From an uncultured Parabacteroides sp. (lineage in GTDB: Bacteria; Bacteroidota; Bacteroidia; Bacteroidales; Tannerellaceae), in contig CASFNG010000011.1 in assembly GCA_949296075.1 (NCBI GenBank), positions 222,189-286,188 of the forward strand: DNA of 64,000 nucleotides. The letters run 5' to 3'. The notes beneath the pieces were generated by a model. That model saw only the letters and a list, made by a program, of their open reading frames with translations, was not told the DNA's origin and did no database searches. Numbering within the stretch: position 1 is the first letter of the stretch; each line of letters begins with the position of its first letter. Below are positions 55,714 through 64,000 of the stretch, piece after piece. Both the position numbers and the translations under genes were made by a program.

Positions 55714-56340
55714 CTAAAACCACTTTTCCACCTCACTGTCCAGCTCCTCGACGGGGATGCTATCCAGCGCCAAGGAGTCGGGAAGCATATTCGGGTCGCC
55801 GCTGCTCACCTTCAGCAGGAGGGGAGCCGTCAGCAAGACCTGCTCTCCCTTGGCCAACGGGCGTCCGTTCAGCTCCAGCCCCATCACCAAGTCCTTATAG
55901 TCGCCCGCCACGTACTCGATCTCTATCGAGGAGAATCCCCGGGAGCGGAGCAGCGCATAGGCCTGCCTGAACGACAGGTCCGCCACCTCGGGTATCGCCG
56001 CCATCTGCGAGGTCAAGGCGTTGATCGTGATGAACAGGATACGTCCTTCCTTCACCTTCGATCCCACGCCGGGTACCACCTCGACGATCGCGCCGGGCGC
56101 CACCTCTTTCGAGAAGACGGAATCGATCACGCTATACCGGAGCCCGCTCTTCCGCAAGGGAGCGTCGGCCTCCTCCAGGCTCATCCCCTTCACGTCGGGG
56201 ACGACCACCGCCTGGTTATGCCGTGTGTAGGTATCCAGCCACGACAGCACGCCGTAAACGACGCCGCACGTCACGACGATCATCAGCAGGAGGTTGATGA
56301 CGAATGGATGCCTTATCAGTTTCACAAAAAAGTCGCTCAT
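55714..56340 (-). CDS. Single-pass membrane PASTA domain protein
   Basis: A 208-residue protein. A short cytoplasmic start, one membrane helix (VINLLLMIVVTCGVVYGVLSW, about 14-34), then two PASTA domains: VVVPDVKGMSLEEADAPLRKSGL (about 45-110) and AAIPEVADLSFRQAYALLRSRGF (about 113-180), and an acidic tail. PASTA domains elsewhere bind peptidoglycan fragments and sit on kinases or penicillin-binding proteins; no kinase or transpeptidase part exists here. It precedes rluD and ddl closely. The context hints at a cell-wall role, but this is inference. It has an exact -7 match upstream. Confidence 0.88.
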   Translation of the reverse strand: MSDFFVKLIRHPFVINLLLMIVVTCGVVYGVLSWLDTYTRHNQAVVVPDVKGMSLEEADAPLRKSGLRYSVIDSVFSKEVAPGAIVEVVPGVGSKVKEGRILFITINALTSQMAAIPEVADLSFRQAYALLRSRGFSSIEIEYVAGDYKDLVMGLELNGRPLAKGEQVLLTAPLLLKVSSGDPNMLPDSLALDSIPVEELDSEVEKWF

Positions 56341-56365
56341 TTCACCTTAAGTTTCGTAACTGCCC

Positions 56366-56373
56366 CAAAAGTA
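56366..56373 (-). promoter_or_regulatory. -7 element before the PASTA-rluD-ddl operon
   Basis: TACTTTTG on the minus strand is an exact TAnnTTTG match, 25 bases before the start codon. No TTG at the standard spacing. Confidence 0.5.
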
Positions 56374-56423
56374 GGAAAAAAACAGCAATTCGCCCACACC
56401 GCGGGGCGGACAGGAGGCCCGAA

Positions 56424-56467
56424 AACAAAAAAAGTAAAGGCTCCCTATCCGAGAAGACCTCTACTTT
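56424..56467 (-). terminator. Terminator after rpmH
   Basis: On the minus strand AAAGTAGAGG and CCTTTACTTT form a 9-pair stem with one mismatch (56458-56467 with 56431-56440), followed by T7. Confidence 0.75.
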
Positions 56468-56496
56468 CTTCTAAAATCGTCAAAAAAACGGCCGGC

Positions 56497-56649
56497 TTAT
56501 CCGTTGTACTCGTCGGATACCGTCAATTTAGCGCGGCCTTTCGCGCGACGGGCAGCTAATACTCTACGGCCATTAGCGGTAGCCATTCTCGAACGGAAGC
56601 CATGCTTGTTCTTTCTTTTTCTGTTAGAAGGTTGGAATGTTCTTTTCAT
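56497..56649 (-). CDS. rpmH: 50S ribosomal protein L34
   Basis: A 50-residue highly basic protein that is part of the large ribosomal subunit. The signature [19 protein letters not shown] and the [20 protein letters not shown] block are unmistakable; the tail [10 protein letters not shown] is acidic. It was found by translating the minus strand between the PASTA and susD genes. It has the best promoter in the window and its own terminator, so it is a monocistronic gene. Confidence 0.98.
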   Translation of the reverse strand: MKRTFQPSNRKRKNKHGFRSRMATANGRRVLAARRAKGRAKLTVSDEYNG

Positions 56650-56692
56650 TTCTCTATCTTATTTATTATTATTCACGTAATGATTCGGGCTG

Positions 56693-56723
56693 CAAAGATA
56701 GGCTCTTTTTTTTAATAAACAAA
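56693..56723 (-). promoter_or_regulatory. rpmH promoter
   Basis: Minus-strand TTTG (56720-56723), a 19-base spacer and TATCTTTG (56693-56700); both boxes match the Bacteroidetes consensus fully. The leader is about 40 bases. Confidence 0.78.
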
Positions 56724-56816
56724 GGGTTGCGCGTTTTTTCCGAAAAACATCGGCGAGTTTCGGGGAAACCCTCGCCTGATTCCGCGGAAAACACCAGCAA
56801 TATCCATACGAGCGAA

Positions 56817-56891
56817 GGCGTGCCGGCAAGCCTTTTCCTTTCGCTTGACCGGCACGCCTCCCAAGGCTCCGCCCGCGTAGGAAGCGGGCGG
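56817..56891 (-). terminator. Tandem GC-rich hairpins after susD (second locus)
   Basis: First hairpin after the stop: CCGCCCGC with GCGGGCGG (56869-56876 with 56884-56891). Second: GGCGTGCCGG plus CAAGC (56817-56831) with GCTTG, a bulged A and CCGGCACGCC (56843-56858). T-runs are poor, so they may terminate or protect the 3' end. Confidence 0.6.
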
Positions 56892-56904
56892 GGATTCCAT
56901 TCTC

Positions 56905-58476
56905 TTACTGGGCGCTACCGAAATCCGAGTAACCGGCGGAGGGGTTGTTGACCAGCACGCCGTTACTGTTATCGATCTCCGTCTGAGGCAGAGGGATGTG
57001 CGCGTCGGTAGACGGGTCGAACTGACGCGGGCCGCGCGGATCGAGATCGGTCGTCATCGAGCCATATACCTCCTGGGCCATGCCCCAACGGACGAGGTCG
57101 TAGTGGCGCTCATCCTCGTAGGCCAGCTCGCAACGGCGCTCCTTCACCAAGTCGTTGAAGGTCGGGGCGGTGATGGCGGCGGAAGGATCGTTGCCAAAGG
57201 CACGCACACGTACCTGGTTGAACGACTCCGCAGCGGCTGCCACGCCCGTCTCACGGTTGTCAGGTCCGGCACCTGCCAAGCGCATCACGGCCTCCGCGTG
57301 GAGCAGCAGCACGTCGGCGTAGCGCAACAGGGGCACGTCGGCCCCGGCTTCCCAGTTCCAGCCCGTCAGCGACTCATACGCGGCGGCATACTTCGTGCTC
57401 ATGAAACCGGTCTGCATATCGGAAATATCACCGAGGATCTGTCCCTCGGCGAGAGCCGGGGCGTTGGAAGGATCCGTGGCCAGCATATAGGTGTTGCCAA
57501 GGGCGTCGAAGGTCTCCCCGTTGCCGCGCATGGTCACACGGCGGCGCTGGTCACCCTCGTCGAAAGCCTCGTACAGGCTGCGTGTCGGGGCGAAATAGTA
57601 CCATCCCGTACCGCCGGACAATGTACCGGACAGGGGCACGACGCTGATGATCGAGCCTTGGTGACGCGTACTGGTGTTGTTCAGGTTGAACAGTACCTCG
57701 TCCGACTTCTCTCCGGCCGGGGAGAACAGGTGCGCGTAGCCATTACCGTTGGTCGTATCCAAGGAGTACTCTCCGGAGTTGATCACGGCCTCGGCAGCCT
57801 GACGGCACTCCTCGAACTTGCCCCAGTGAGCATACACCTTGGCCAGCAGCCCATAAGCCGCGCCCAAGTTCGGGCGGCCGAAATCATCGTCGGCCTGATG
57901 CCACAGCGGCGCGCCGTTCACGTCAGAGAAATAGCGGATCGCCTCCTGCAAGTAATGCTCGATGCGCTCGTAAGTCTCCTGCTTCGTGGAGCGGGGCACG
58001 TTCGTCTCCTCCGGGTTGTTCACGTCGAAGAAAGGCAGCCCGCCGTAACGTTTCGCCAGGAAGAAGTAAGAATAGCCGCAAAGGAAGTTGGCCTCTCCCA
58101 TCATCGCGTTCAAGGTTCCCGGGTCGGTCACCACGTCCGGCGCGTTCTTCATCACGTCGCTGGCGCGGCGGATCACCTGGTACATCATTTTCCAGTTACG
58201 AGCCAATCCGCTGGAGCCGTTGGTCGGCGTGGTGAAGTAGCTCAGGGGCTCCTCCTCCGGCTGCGTACGGTTATAAATCATGTCGTCACTCAACGGGCCA
58301 ACCCACCAATGACCCTCGCCGAAGGCCTCCTCGTCGTACAAAGGCACGTAAGCCGCGTCCAAGGCCATCTGCACATTCTCTACCGAGTTCCAAAGCCCGG
58401 CCAAGCCGTTCGGCTCCTTTTCCATCTCGCAAGAGGCCAGTAACGGGAGAAACAATAAATATTTATAGAATTTCAT
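56905..58476 (-). CDS. SusD/RagB-like glycan-binding lipoprotein (second locus)
   Basis: A 523-residue surface lipoprotein with signal ending LLASC (Cys16). It is the canonical SusD type: NVQMALDAAYVPLYDEEAFG, MMYQVIRRASDVMKNAPDV, the ANFLCGYSYFFLAKRYGGLPFF helix pair, GRPNLGAAYGLLAKVYAHWG and the late LLRYADVLLLHAEAVMRL with LVKERRCELAYEDERHYDLVRWG. It starts 12 bases after its susC partner. It belongs to a different SusD branch from the first-locus protein, so the two loci probably bind different glycans. Confidence 0.96.
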   Translation of the reverse strand: MKFYKYLLFLPLLASCEMEKEPNGLAGLWNSVENVQMALDAAYVPLYDEEAFGEGHWWVGPLSDDMIYNRTQPEEEPLSYFTTPTNGSSGLARNWKMMYQVIRRASDVMKNAPDVVTDPGTLNAMMGEANFLCGYSYFFLAKRYGGLPFFDVNNPEETNVPRSTKQETYERIEHYLQEAIRYFSDVNGAPLWHQADDDFGRPNLGAAYGLLAKVYAHWGKFEECRQAAEAVINSGEYSLDTTNGNGYAHLFSPAGEKSDEVLFNLNNTSTRHQGSIISVVPLSGTLSGGTGWYYFAPTRSLYEAFDEGDQRRRVTMRGNGETFDALGNTYMLATDPSNAPALAEGQILGDISDMQTGFMSTKYAAAYESLTGWNWEAGADVPLLRYADVLLLHAEAVMRLAGAGPDNRETGVAAAAESFNQVRVRAFGNDPSAAITAPTFNDLVKERRCELAYEDERHYDLVRWGMAQEVYGSMTTDLDPRGPRQFDPSTDAHIPLPQTEIDNSNGVLVNNPSAGYSDFGSAQ

Positions 58477-58488
58477 ACCTGATCGATT

Positions 58489-61400
58489 TTAAAAGTTTAC
58501 GTTAATACCAAATATAAAGGATCTCGCCTGCGGGAATTGTCCGCGATCGACGGCCAGCTCGCTCACGCCATAATTGCCGTTGCTGTCCGCGTTGGTCTCA
58601 CCCAGCTCCGGGTCGAAGCCGCTATACTTCGTGATAGTGAAGAGGTTCTGGGCGGTAGCATATACTCTCAGGCGTTGCAACCCGAACTTGGAAGTGAACG
58701 TCTTCGGCAACGTATAGCCCAAGGTGATATTCTTCAGGCGGAGGTAATTACCGTTCTCCACGTAGAGATCGGAGAACCGTCTGTTCTGGTTCATGTCGAG
58801 CGTGCTGACACGAGGCAGCTCACCGTCCGGATTGGCCGTAGGATGGTAACGGTCGAGGATGTCCGCGAACTGGTTGTAGCGGGAATCCACGAACATACCC
58901 TCATATTTCAAGGCGTTGAACACGTCGTATCCGGCGACACCCTGGAAGAACAACGACAGGTCGAAGCCCTTATAATCCCCGTTGAAGCCGAAGCCATAGG
59001 TGAAGTCGGGGAAACCGTCGCCGATATTGGTACGGTCGTTCGCGTCGATCACGCCATTGTTGTCGTAGTCCACGAACTTCACGTCGCCCACCACGGCATT
59101 CGGCTGGTACAGCTCGCCATCGGCATTCCTATAATTGTTGATCTCCTCCTCGCTATGGAAGATACCATCGGTCTTGTAGCCGAAGAAGTGAGCCATCGGA
59201 TCGCCCACAGTCGTACGGGTGATGTTCTGGTCGCGGTACGTGCTGCCGTAGATCGCCTCGCTTCCGCCTCCCAAGCTCAGCACCTCGTTGTCGATCGTAC
59301 TGAAGTTGGCATATACATTGTAGTTGAATCCGCTCGATGTAGAGCCATTATATCCGAGGTTCATCTCGAAACCTTTGTTGCGCACCTTACCGGCATTCAC
59401 CCAAGGCTCGCTATCGATACCGACAACCGAGGTGATGGGCACCTGCAAAAGCACGTCGGAAGTGGTCTTCACGTAGTAGTCCGCCGTGATGTCCAAGCGG
59501 TCGAACAGGTTCAAATCCAGACCGACATCCACCTGCGTGGTCACCTCCCACTTAATGTCCGGGTTGGCGATAGAGGACTCGTAGCGACCTCCGGCGATCG
59601 TCTCGCCCTTTCCGAACACGGCGTAGTAACCATCACTGTCGTACGTGTTGCTTACCTGCGCGTAAGTCGGGTAATTATCGAAGATATTCTGGTTACCCAA
59701 CTGACCCCAGCTGGCACGGATCTTCAAATTGCTGAACACGTCCTTGGCCTCCTCGAAGAACGGCTCCTCGGAAATACGCCAAGCACCGGACACAGAGGGG
59801 AAGTATCCCCAGCGGTTATCCTTCGAGAACTTGGAAGAGCCATCGGCACGGAAGCTGGCGGAGAACAGGTAGCGATCGCCAAACGAGTAATCGACGCGTG
59901 CGAACCCTGACATCAACGCCCATTCCTCGCGGCCGCTCGTCAGCCAGTTGATCGTACCGGCGCACTCCAGATAGCGCTGGCTCTCGTCCTCCGACACGAA
60001 GTCGGATCCGCGACCGTCGATATAGTCCATCTTATACGACTCGTACGACCATCCGCCCATCGCCATGAGCTTATGTCCTCCCCACTGCTTGTCGTAGCGC
60101 AAGGTGGTGGTGTTCATCCAGCGGGTAGCGGTCTCCTCACGCTGGCTCAGCTCGTTGTTGTTGCTGGCGCGGCCGGCCTCCGGCACACGGCAGACGAACC
60201 ATTTATCCCGCCATTGCGACCAGTCGTAACCGAAGTCGGTCTTGGCGGTCAATCCCTCGATAAGCTCCCACTCGGCATAGACGTTACCGAAGATACGGTC
60301 ACGCGTCAGCGTACGGTCCATACGGTCGATGATGGATACCGGGTTGCGAAGGTCGGCACCCAGCTCACCGCTGCCGCTGAAAGATCCATCCTCCGTATAG
60401 ACAGGAACGGACGGGTCATACTGGAGAGCGGAGGAGACAGCGCCACCCGAACCGGAGCTATCCACCAAGTCTTGCGAGGAGTGCATGATCGACATATTCT
60501 CGCCGACCTTGAAATTCTTGAAGATCTGGTACTCCGTATTGACACGGAAGTTCAGGCGGTCGTAACCACTACCTTCCAGGATACCGTTCTGTTCGAGGTA
60601 ACCCAGCGCCATGTTGTAGGTAGCCTTGTCCGAACCACCGGAGATTCCTAAGTCGTAGTTGCCGGTATAGGAGTTGTTCATCACCTCGTCCAACCAGTTG
60701 GTACGGGTCACTTGCGCGTAATCGGAATCATAGTAAGAGGGGATCGTGATCGACTGCGTCGGGTATGCGGCAATATCATTGTTATAAGCCTCCTTGTGAA
60801 TCATGTTACGCTCTTGCGCGTTCAGCACCTGCACCTTGTTCATCGGGGTATAGAATCCGTGGTGGGTGTTGAAAGTGACGTTCACCTTCTCCGACTTGCG
60901 TCCTTTCTTGGTCTGGATAATCACGACACCGTTGGCGGCACGCGAACCGTAGATCGCGGCGGAGGCGGCATCCTTCAGCACGTCGATACGCTCAATATCC
61001 GAGGGATTGACATCGTTCATGTCCTCGGCGGGCATACCATCGATCACGTAGAGAGGGTCGTTGTTACCGATCGTTCCCAGACCGCGCACACGCACGGAGG
61101 CGGAAGCACCCGGGGCTCCACTGTTCTGGTAAACCGTCACACCCGACATCTTTCCCTGCAAGGCGTGGTTCACGCCCGTCACGGCGATGTCCTGCATCTC
61201 CTCCATCTTCACGGAGGATACGGCACCCGTCAAATCAGCCTTGCGCTGGGTCGTATAACCCACCACGACGACTTCGTCCAAACTCTGCGAATCTTCTCGC
61301 AAAGTAACGGCAAGTTTTGTCTGAGACCCGACCTTGGTTTCGTAGGTCAGGTAGCCGATATAAGAGATCTCCAATACCGCGTCAGCCGGTACGTCCAGCG

Positions 61401-61704
61401 TGAAGGCTCCATCGATGTCGGTCACCGTACCGATGGTCGTCCCTTTCACCACGACATTCGCCCCGATAACAGGAATCCCCGTCGCGTCCACGACGGTACC
61501 CGTCACGGTCTTGGTGCCATCTTGCTGCACCATACTCACATTCATCGAACCGGGAGCCACAGGGCCCATGCCCGACGGGTTCTCATTCGCATAGACAGAT
61601 GACGCGCACATCAACGAGAACGCGCAGGTCAACAACGTCACCTTGTTCACTGGCCTCAAACCGTGCCATGCCCAAGGGCTACTTCCATTTGTTACTCTTT
61701 TCAT
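58489..61704 (-). CDS. SusC/RagA-like TonB-dependent transporter (second locus)
   Basis: An outer-membrane importer of 1071 residues. The N-terminal signal is long (MKRVTNGSS to about SSVYAN). A carboxypeptidase D-like domain (about 65-145; VTGTVVDATGIPVIGANVVVKGT) precedes the TonB box DEVVVVGYTTQRK, the plug (LQGKMSGVTVYQ, DPLYVIDGMPAEDMNDVNPSDIE) and the barrel ending SFIFGINVNF. No STN domain is visible. The GH20 gene lies 52 bases upstream in the same direction, so GH20-susC-susD may be one transcript. No dedicated regulator is next to it within the window. Confidence 0.96.
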   Translation of the reverse strand: MKRVTNGSSPWAWHGLRPVNKVTLLTCAFSLMCASSVYANENPSGMGPVAPGSMNVSMVQQDGTKTVTGTVVDATGIPVIGANVVVKGTTIGTVTDIDGAFTLDVPADAVLEISYIGYLTYETKVGSQTKLAVTLREDSQSLDEVVVVGYTTQRKADLTGAVSSVKMEEMQDIAVTGVNHALQGKMSGVTVYQNSGAPGASASVRVRGLGTIGNNDPLYVIDGMPAEDMNDVNPSDIERIDVLKDAASAAIYGSRAANGVVIIQTKKGRKSEKVNVTFNTHHGFYTPMNKVQVLNAQERNMIHKEAYNNDIAAYPTQSITIPSYYDSDYAQVTRTNWLDEVMNNSYTGNYDLGISGGSDKATYNMALGYLEQNGILEGSGYDRLNFRVNTEYQIFKNFKVGENMSIMHSSQDLVDSSGSGGAVSSALQYDPSVPVYTEDGSFSGSGELGADLRNPVSIIDRMDRTLTRDRIFGNVYAEWELIEGLTAKTDFGYDWSQWRDKWFVCRVPEAGRASNNNELSQREETATRWMNTTTLRYDKQWGGHKLMAMGGWSYESYKMDYIDGRGSDFVSEDESQRYLECAGTINWLTSGREEWALMSGFARVDYSFGDRYLFSASFRADGSSKFSKDNRWGYFPSVSGAWRISEEPFFEEAKDVFSNLKIRASWGQLGNQNIFDNYPTYAQVSNTYDSDGYYAVFGKGETIAGGRYESSIANPDIKWEVTTQVDVGLDLNLFDRLDITADYYVKTTSDVLLQVPITSVVGIDSEPWVNAGKVRNKGFEMNLGYNGSTSSGFNYNVYANFSTIDNEVLSLGGGSEAIYGSTYRDQNITRTTVGDPMAHFFGYKTDGIFHSEEEINNYRNADGELYQPNAVVGDVKFVDYDNNGVIDANDRTNIGDGFPDFTYGFGFNGDYKGFDLSLFFQGVAGYDVFNALKYEGMFVDSRYNQFADILDRYHPTANPDGELPRVSTLDMNQNRRFSDLYVENGNYLRLKNITLGYTLPKTFTSKFGLQRLRVYATAQNLFTITKYSGFDPELGETNADSNGNYGVSELAVDRGQFPQARSFIFGINVNF

Positions 61705-61756
61705 AATTTTTAAATAATAAGGATCATATATCTATTGATTGCTCAATATTCTCTAC

Positions 61757-64000
61757 TTAACGGATCTCTATCTCGTCCAAGGCCAGCTCGCTTTGCGTGC
61801 CCTCGCCGGGCTGCCCCTCCGGGCAAAGCCCCCCACTTCCTATCTCCACACGGACGAATGCCGCCTTACGGGGCTCGAACGTGAGCGATACGGGGAAGCG
61901 GGTCGCCTCCGTACGGGTGAAATCATACGCCAATACCCGCTCATCCACCTGCCGGTACCGCTTTCCGTCTTCCGAGACGAACACCTTCGCGTAGCGGGCG
62001 GGCCAGATCATGTTACGAGGCTTCCAGAGCGAGGCGAACGCCACCTCCCGGATCTCCGAGGGTTCCCGCAAACGTACGTCGATCCGCACGGTGTCCTCAT
62101 AGAAACTGATCCAGCGGCGCATCTGGATCGGGTATCCCCTCACGCCATCGGTCAGGCCGAATCCCTCGTTCAGGTGCTCCCATCCCGCCTTTGGCACGCT
62201 GGTATAGTCGCAACCGGTGGCGAGGTTCACGGCGAAAGTCTTGCGGGTGATCTTCCCGAGACGCTTCCCGTCCAAGTAAGCCGCCGCGTAAACCGTGGCG
62301 GTCTCGTCCAACGCGATCGGGGAAGTATAGCGACCCTTGAGGTTCGCCTCCGCGGAATCGTTCAAGGCATAACGGATCTCCATCCCCGGGCAGAAGGTCT
62401 TCATCGCGACCTCGTACCGTCCGGAGGCGGCGTTCCAGCTACCCTCGAAATTCACCTCGTAGAAGTTACGGCAAGCGTTCACCTTATTGTAATCCAACCG
62501 CTTGAACTCATCCGCCAAGCGATGGGTGAAATCCTCGAAATCCTTGCGATCCGGGTTCGTCCACTGTACCTCCGACATCGCCAACAGGCGGGGGAAAGCC
62601 ATATATTCCAGATACTCCGGTGTCTGGATGAACTCGCCCCATACATTGGCCTGCGGCCCTATTATATGAAGCCGCTCCTCAGGAGTCAGCTCAAGGGGGA
62701 CAGGATCGTAGGCATAGGCCGTATCCAACGGCAGGAAGCCGCTGATCTCCATCGGCGCATATTCCGGATCCTCTTGATAATGATCGTAATAACAATACCT
62801 GCTGGGCGACATGATCACGTCGTGACGCTGCCGGGCGGCGGAGATACCTCCCGTCTCACCCCGCCACGACATCACCGTGGCATTGGGAGCCAAGCCGCCT
62901 TCCAAGATCTCGTCCCAGCCGATTATGTCGCGTCCCTTGCTGTTCACGAACGCCTCGATCCGGTGGATGAACCAGCTTTGCAGTTCCTCCTCGTTCTTCA
63001 AGCCCTCCTTCCGGATCAGCGCCTGGCAACGAGGGCACGCTTTCCAGGCATCTTTCGGGCACTCGTCGCCCCCGATATGGATATAATGGCTCGGGAAAAG
63101 CTCGATCACTTCGGAGAGCACATCCTCCAAGAAGGTGATGGTACGTTCCGTGGGGCAGAAGATCTCCTTGAAGATCCCCCACGACTGGCGCACGGCATAG
63201 TCTTTACCCAAGCCGCACGAGAGCTCCGGATAAGCCGCCAGCGCGGCAGAGGCGTGCCCCGGCATCTCGATCTCCGGGATAACCGTGACGAAGCGCTCCT
63301 CGGCGTACCGCACGATCTCCTTTATATCCTCCTGCGTATAGTAACCCGAGCGGGGAATACTGTCGAAACGCTCCGGCCAATAATAATCGGAATGGCCGAT
63401 CAAGGTTCCGCTACGCTTGGAGCCTACCTCCGTGAGGCGGGGGTATTTCTTGATCTCGATGCGCCAACCTTGGTCGTCCGTCAGGTGGAAATGCAGGCGG
63501 TTCATCTTGTAAGCCGCCATCTGGTCGATGAATTTCATGACAAACTCCTTGGGCATGAAATTCCTGCCCACGTCGATCATCGCGCCCCGGTAGCCGAAAC
63601 GCGGACGATCCTTGATCCTCACCGCCGGAATCTCCAAGCGATCCGGAACGGGAGCGCCGTCGGTATAATAATCGGAAGGGATCAGTTGGAGAAGCGACTG
63701 CACGCCGTAGAAGAAACCGGCGCCGTCGGCGTTGGAACGGAGCAGGATCTTGCCATCGCCCACCTCCAGCTCATAAGCCTCAGAAGGAAGCGTATCACAG
63801 ACGGCGAGACGGATCGTCTCGCCTGAGGCGCCCGCCTCAACGGGCAACAGCGTCACGCCGGCGCGCTTCAGGTGATCGCCCAAATACGAGCAGACACCAC
63901 GGGCGCGCTCATTCTCCGGAAGGGATACCTTCACCTCGCCCGACAAGACGACCGAGCCTTGCCTATCCTCTATCTCGTTCGGGAGCGGGATGATCGAGTA
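61757..64000 (-). CDS. GH20 beta-N-acetylhexosaminidase, N-terminus outside window
   Basis: A family 20 enzyme removing terminal beta-linked GlcNAc or GalNAc. The frame is open to base 64000, so 747 residues are visible and the signal peptide is missing. Order: N-terminal GH20b domain (begins IIPLPNEIED, to about 140), catalytic TIM barrel (about 150-500; RGAMIDVGRNFMP, RLHFHLTDDQGWRIEI, and the catalytic Asp312-Glu313 in HIGGDECP), a linker beta domain (about 530-590) and a C-terminal discoidin-like domain (DTVRIDVRLREPSEIREVAFASLW). The Asp-Glu pair fits substrate-assisted catalysis. With susC-susD downstream it suits glycoprotein or mucin glycan trimming. Confidence 0.95.
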   Translation of the reverse strand, partial: YSIIPLPNEIEDRQGSVVLSGEVKVSLPENERARGVCSYLGDHLKRAGVTLLPVEAGASGETIRLAVCDTLPSEAYELEVGDGKILLRSNADGAGFFYGVQSLLQLIPSDYYTDGAPVPDRLEIPAVRIKDRPRFGYRGAMIDVGRNFMPKEFVMKFIDQMAAYKMNRLHFHLTDDQGWRIEIKKYPRLTEVGSKRSGTLIGHSDYYWPERFDSIPRSGYYTQEDIKEIVRYAEERFVTVIPEIEMPGHASAALAAYPELSCGLGKDYAVRQSWGIFKEIFCPTERTITFLEDVLSEVIELFPSHYIHIGGDECPKDAWKACPRCQALIRKEGLKNEEELQSWFIHRIEAFVNSKGRDIIGWDEILEGGLAPNATVMSWRGETGGISAARQRHDVIMSPSRYCYYDHYQEDPEYAPMEISGFLPLDTAYAYDPVPLELTPEERLHIIGPQANVWGEFIQTPEYLEYMAFPRLLAMSEVQWTNPDRKDFEDFTHRLADEFKRLDYNKVNACRNFYEVNFEGSWNAASGRYEVAMKTFCPGMEIRYALNDSAEANLKGRYTSPIALDETATVYAAAYLDGKRLGKITRKTFAVNLATGCDYTSVPKAGWEHLNEGFGLTDGVRGYPIQMRRWISFYEDTVRIDVRLREPSEIREVAFASLWKPRNMIWPARYAKVFVSEDGKRYRQVDERVLAYDFTRTEATRFPVSLTFEPRKAAFVRVEIGSGGLCPEGQPGEGTQSELALDEIEIR

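Noticed and set aside
61739-63826. 695-codon plus-strand frame opposite the GH20 gene
   Set aside because: Shadow of the GH20 frame; no recognisable domain or start signals.

Overview
The window is a Bacteroidales chromosome segment, most likely from the Tannerellaceae (a GC-rich Tannerella or Parabacteroides relative). This is inferred from two SusC/SusD pairs, TamL/TamB, a MurF-alanine racemase fusion, a BtuB/BtuG B12-uptake operon, a protease with a type IX secretion tail, and promoters of the Bacteroidetes TAnnTTTG type. Species cannot be fixed from the sequence. No tRNA, rRNA, CRISPR array, insertion sequence or prophage was seen. Most of the DNA is GC-rich; one AT-rich patch (about 12.33-13.74 kb) stands out.

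Layout. 1-6.5 kb (+): the 3' part of a carbamoyl-phosphate synthase large subunit resembling the eukaryotic CAD type, a membrane-anchored sensor/HTH regulator, and a Tat-exported sulfide:quinone reductase-like flavoprotein. 6.6-11.4 kb (-): cobalamin riboswitch, btuB, btuG-like and btuF-like genes, with no btuCD. 11.5-13.6 kb (-): a small lipoprotein followed by a trypsin-fold protease with a type IX secretion tail. The protease is broken by a one-base frameshift, and its catalytic part has a different base composition from its tail; the arrangement recalls the KLIKK protease/potempin pairs of Tannerella forsythia. 13.8-27.7 kb: TerB-DnaJ protein, ThrE exporter, flavodoxin, sugar isomerase-like protein, enolase, a hotdog thioesterase, GH92 mannosidase, GSCFA protein, MurF-Alr, FabI and the Sua5/YrdC tRNA-modification enzyme.

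27.7-35.2 kb (-): a glycan locus susC-susD-GH2. 35.5-45.1 kb: housekeeping genes dgt (+), rsgA, frr, pyrH, ackA, pta, cdaA, folP (all -) and murF (+). 45.4-52.4 kb (+): tamB and tamL, overlapping by ATGA. 52.5-56.6 kb (-): PASTA protein, rluD, ddl, a PlsC-like acyltransferase, and rpmH. 56.9-64 kb (-): GH20 hexosaminidase (N-terminus outside the window), susC and susD.

Functional links. Alanine racemase, Ddl and MurF supply and attach D-Ala-D-Ala for peptidoglycan. GH92, the GH2 of the endo-mannosidase/glucosaminidase type and GH20, with two SusCD pairs, fit host N-glycan or glycoprotein foraging, though the specificities are inferred. Pta-AckA makes acetate and ATP. The strongest points for follow-up are the split protease/lipoprotein pair, a palindrome shared by the flavodoxin and enolase promoters, and a terminator-like hairpin placed just before the regulator start codon.
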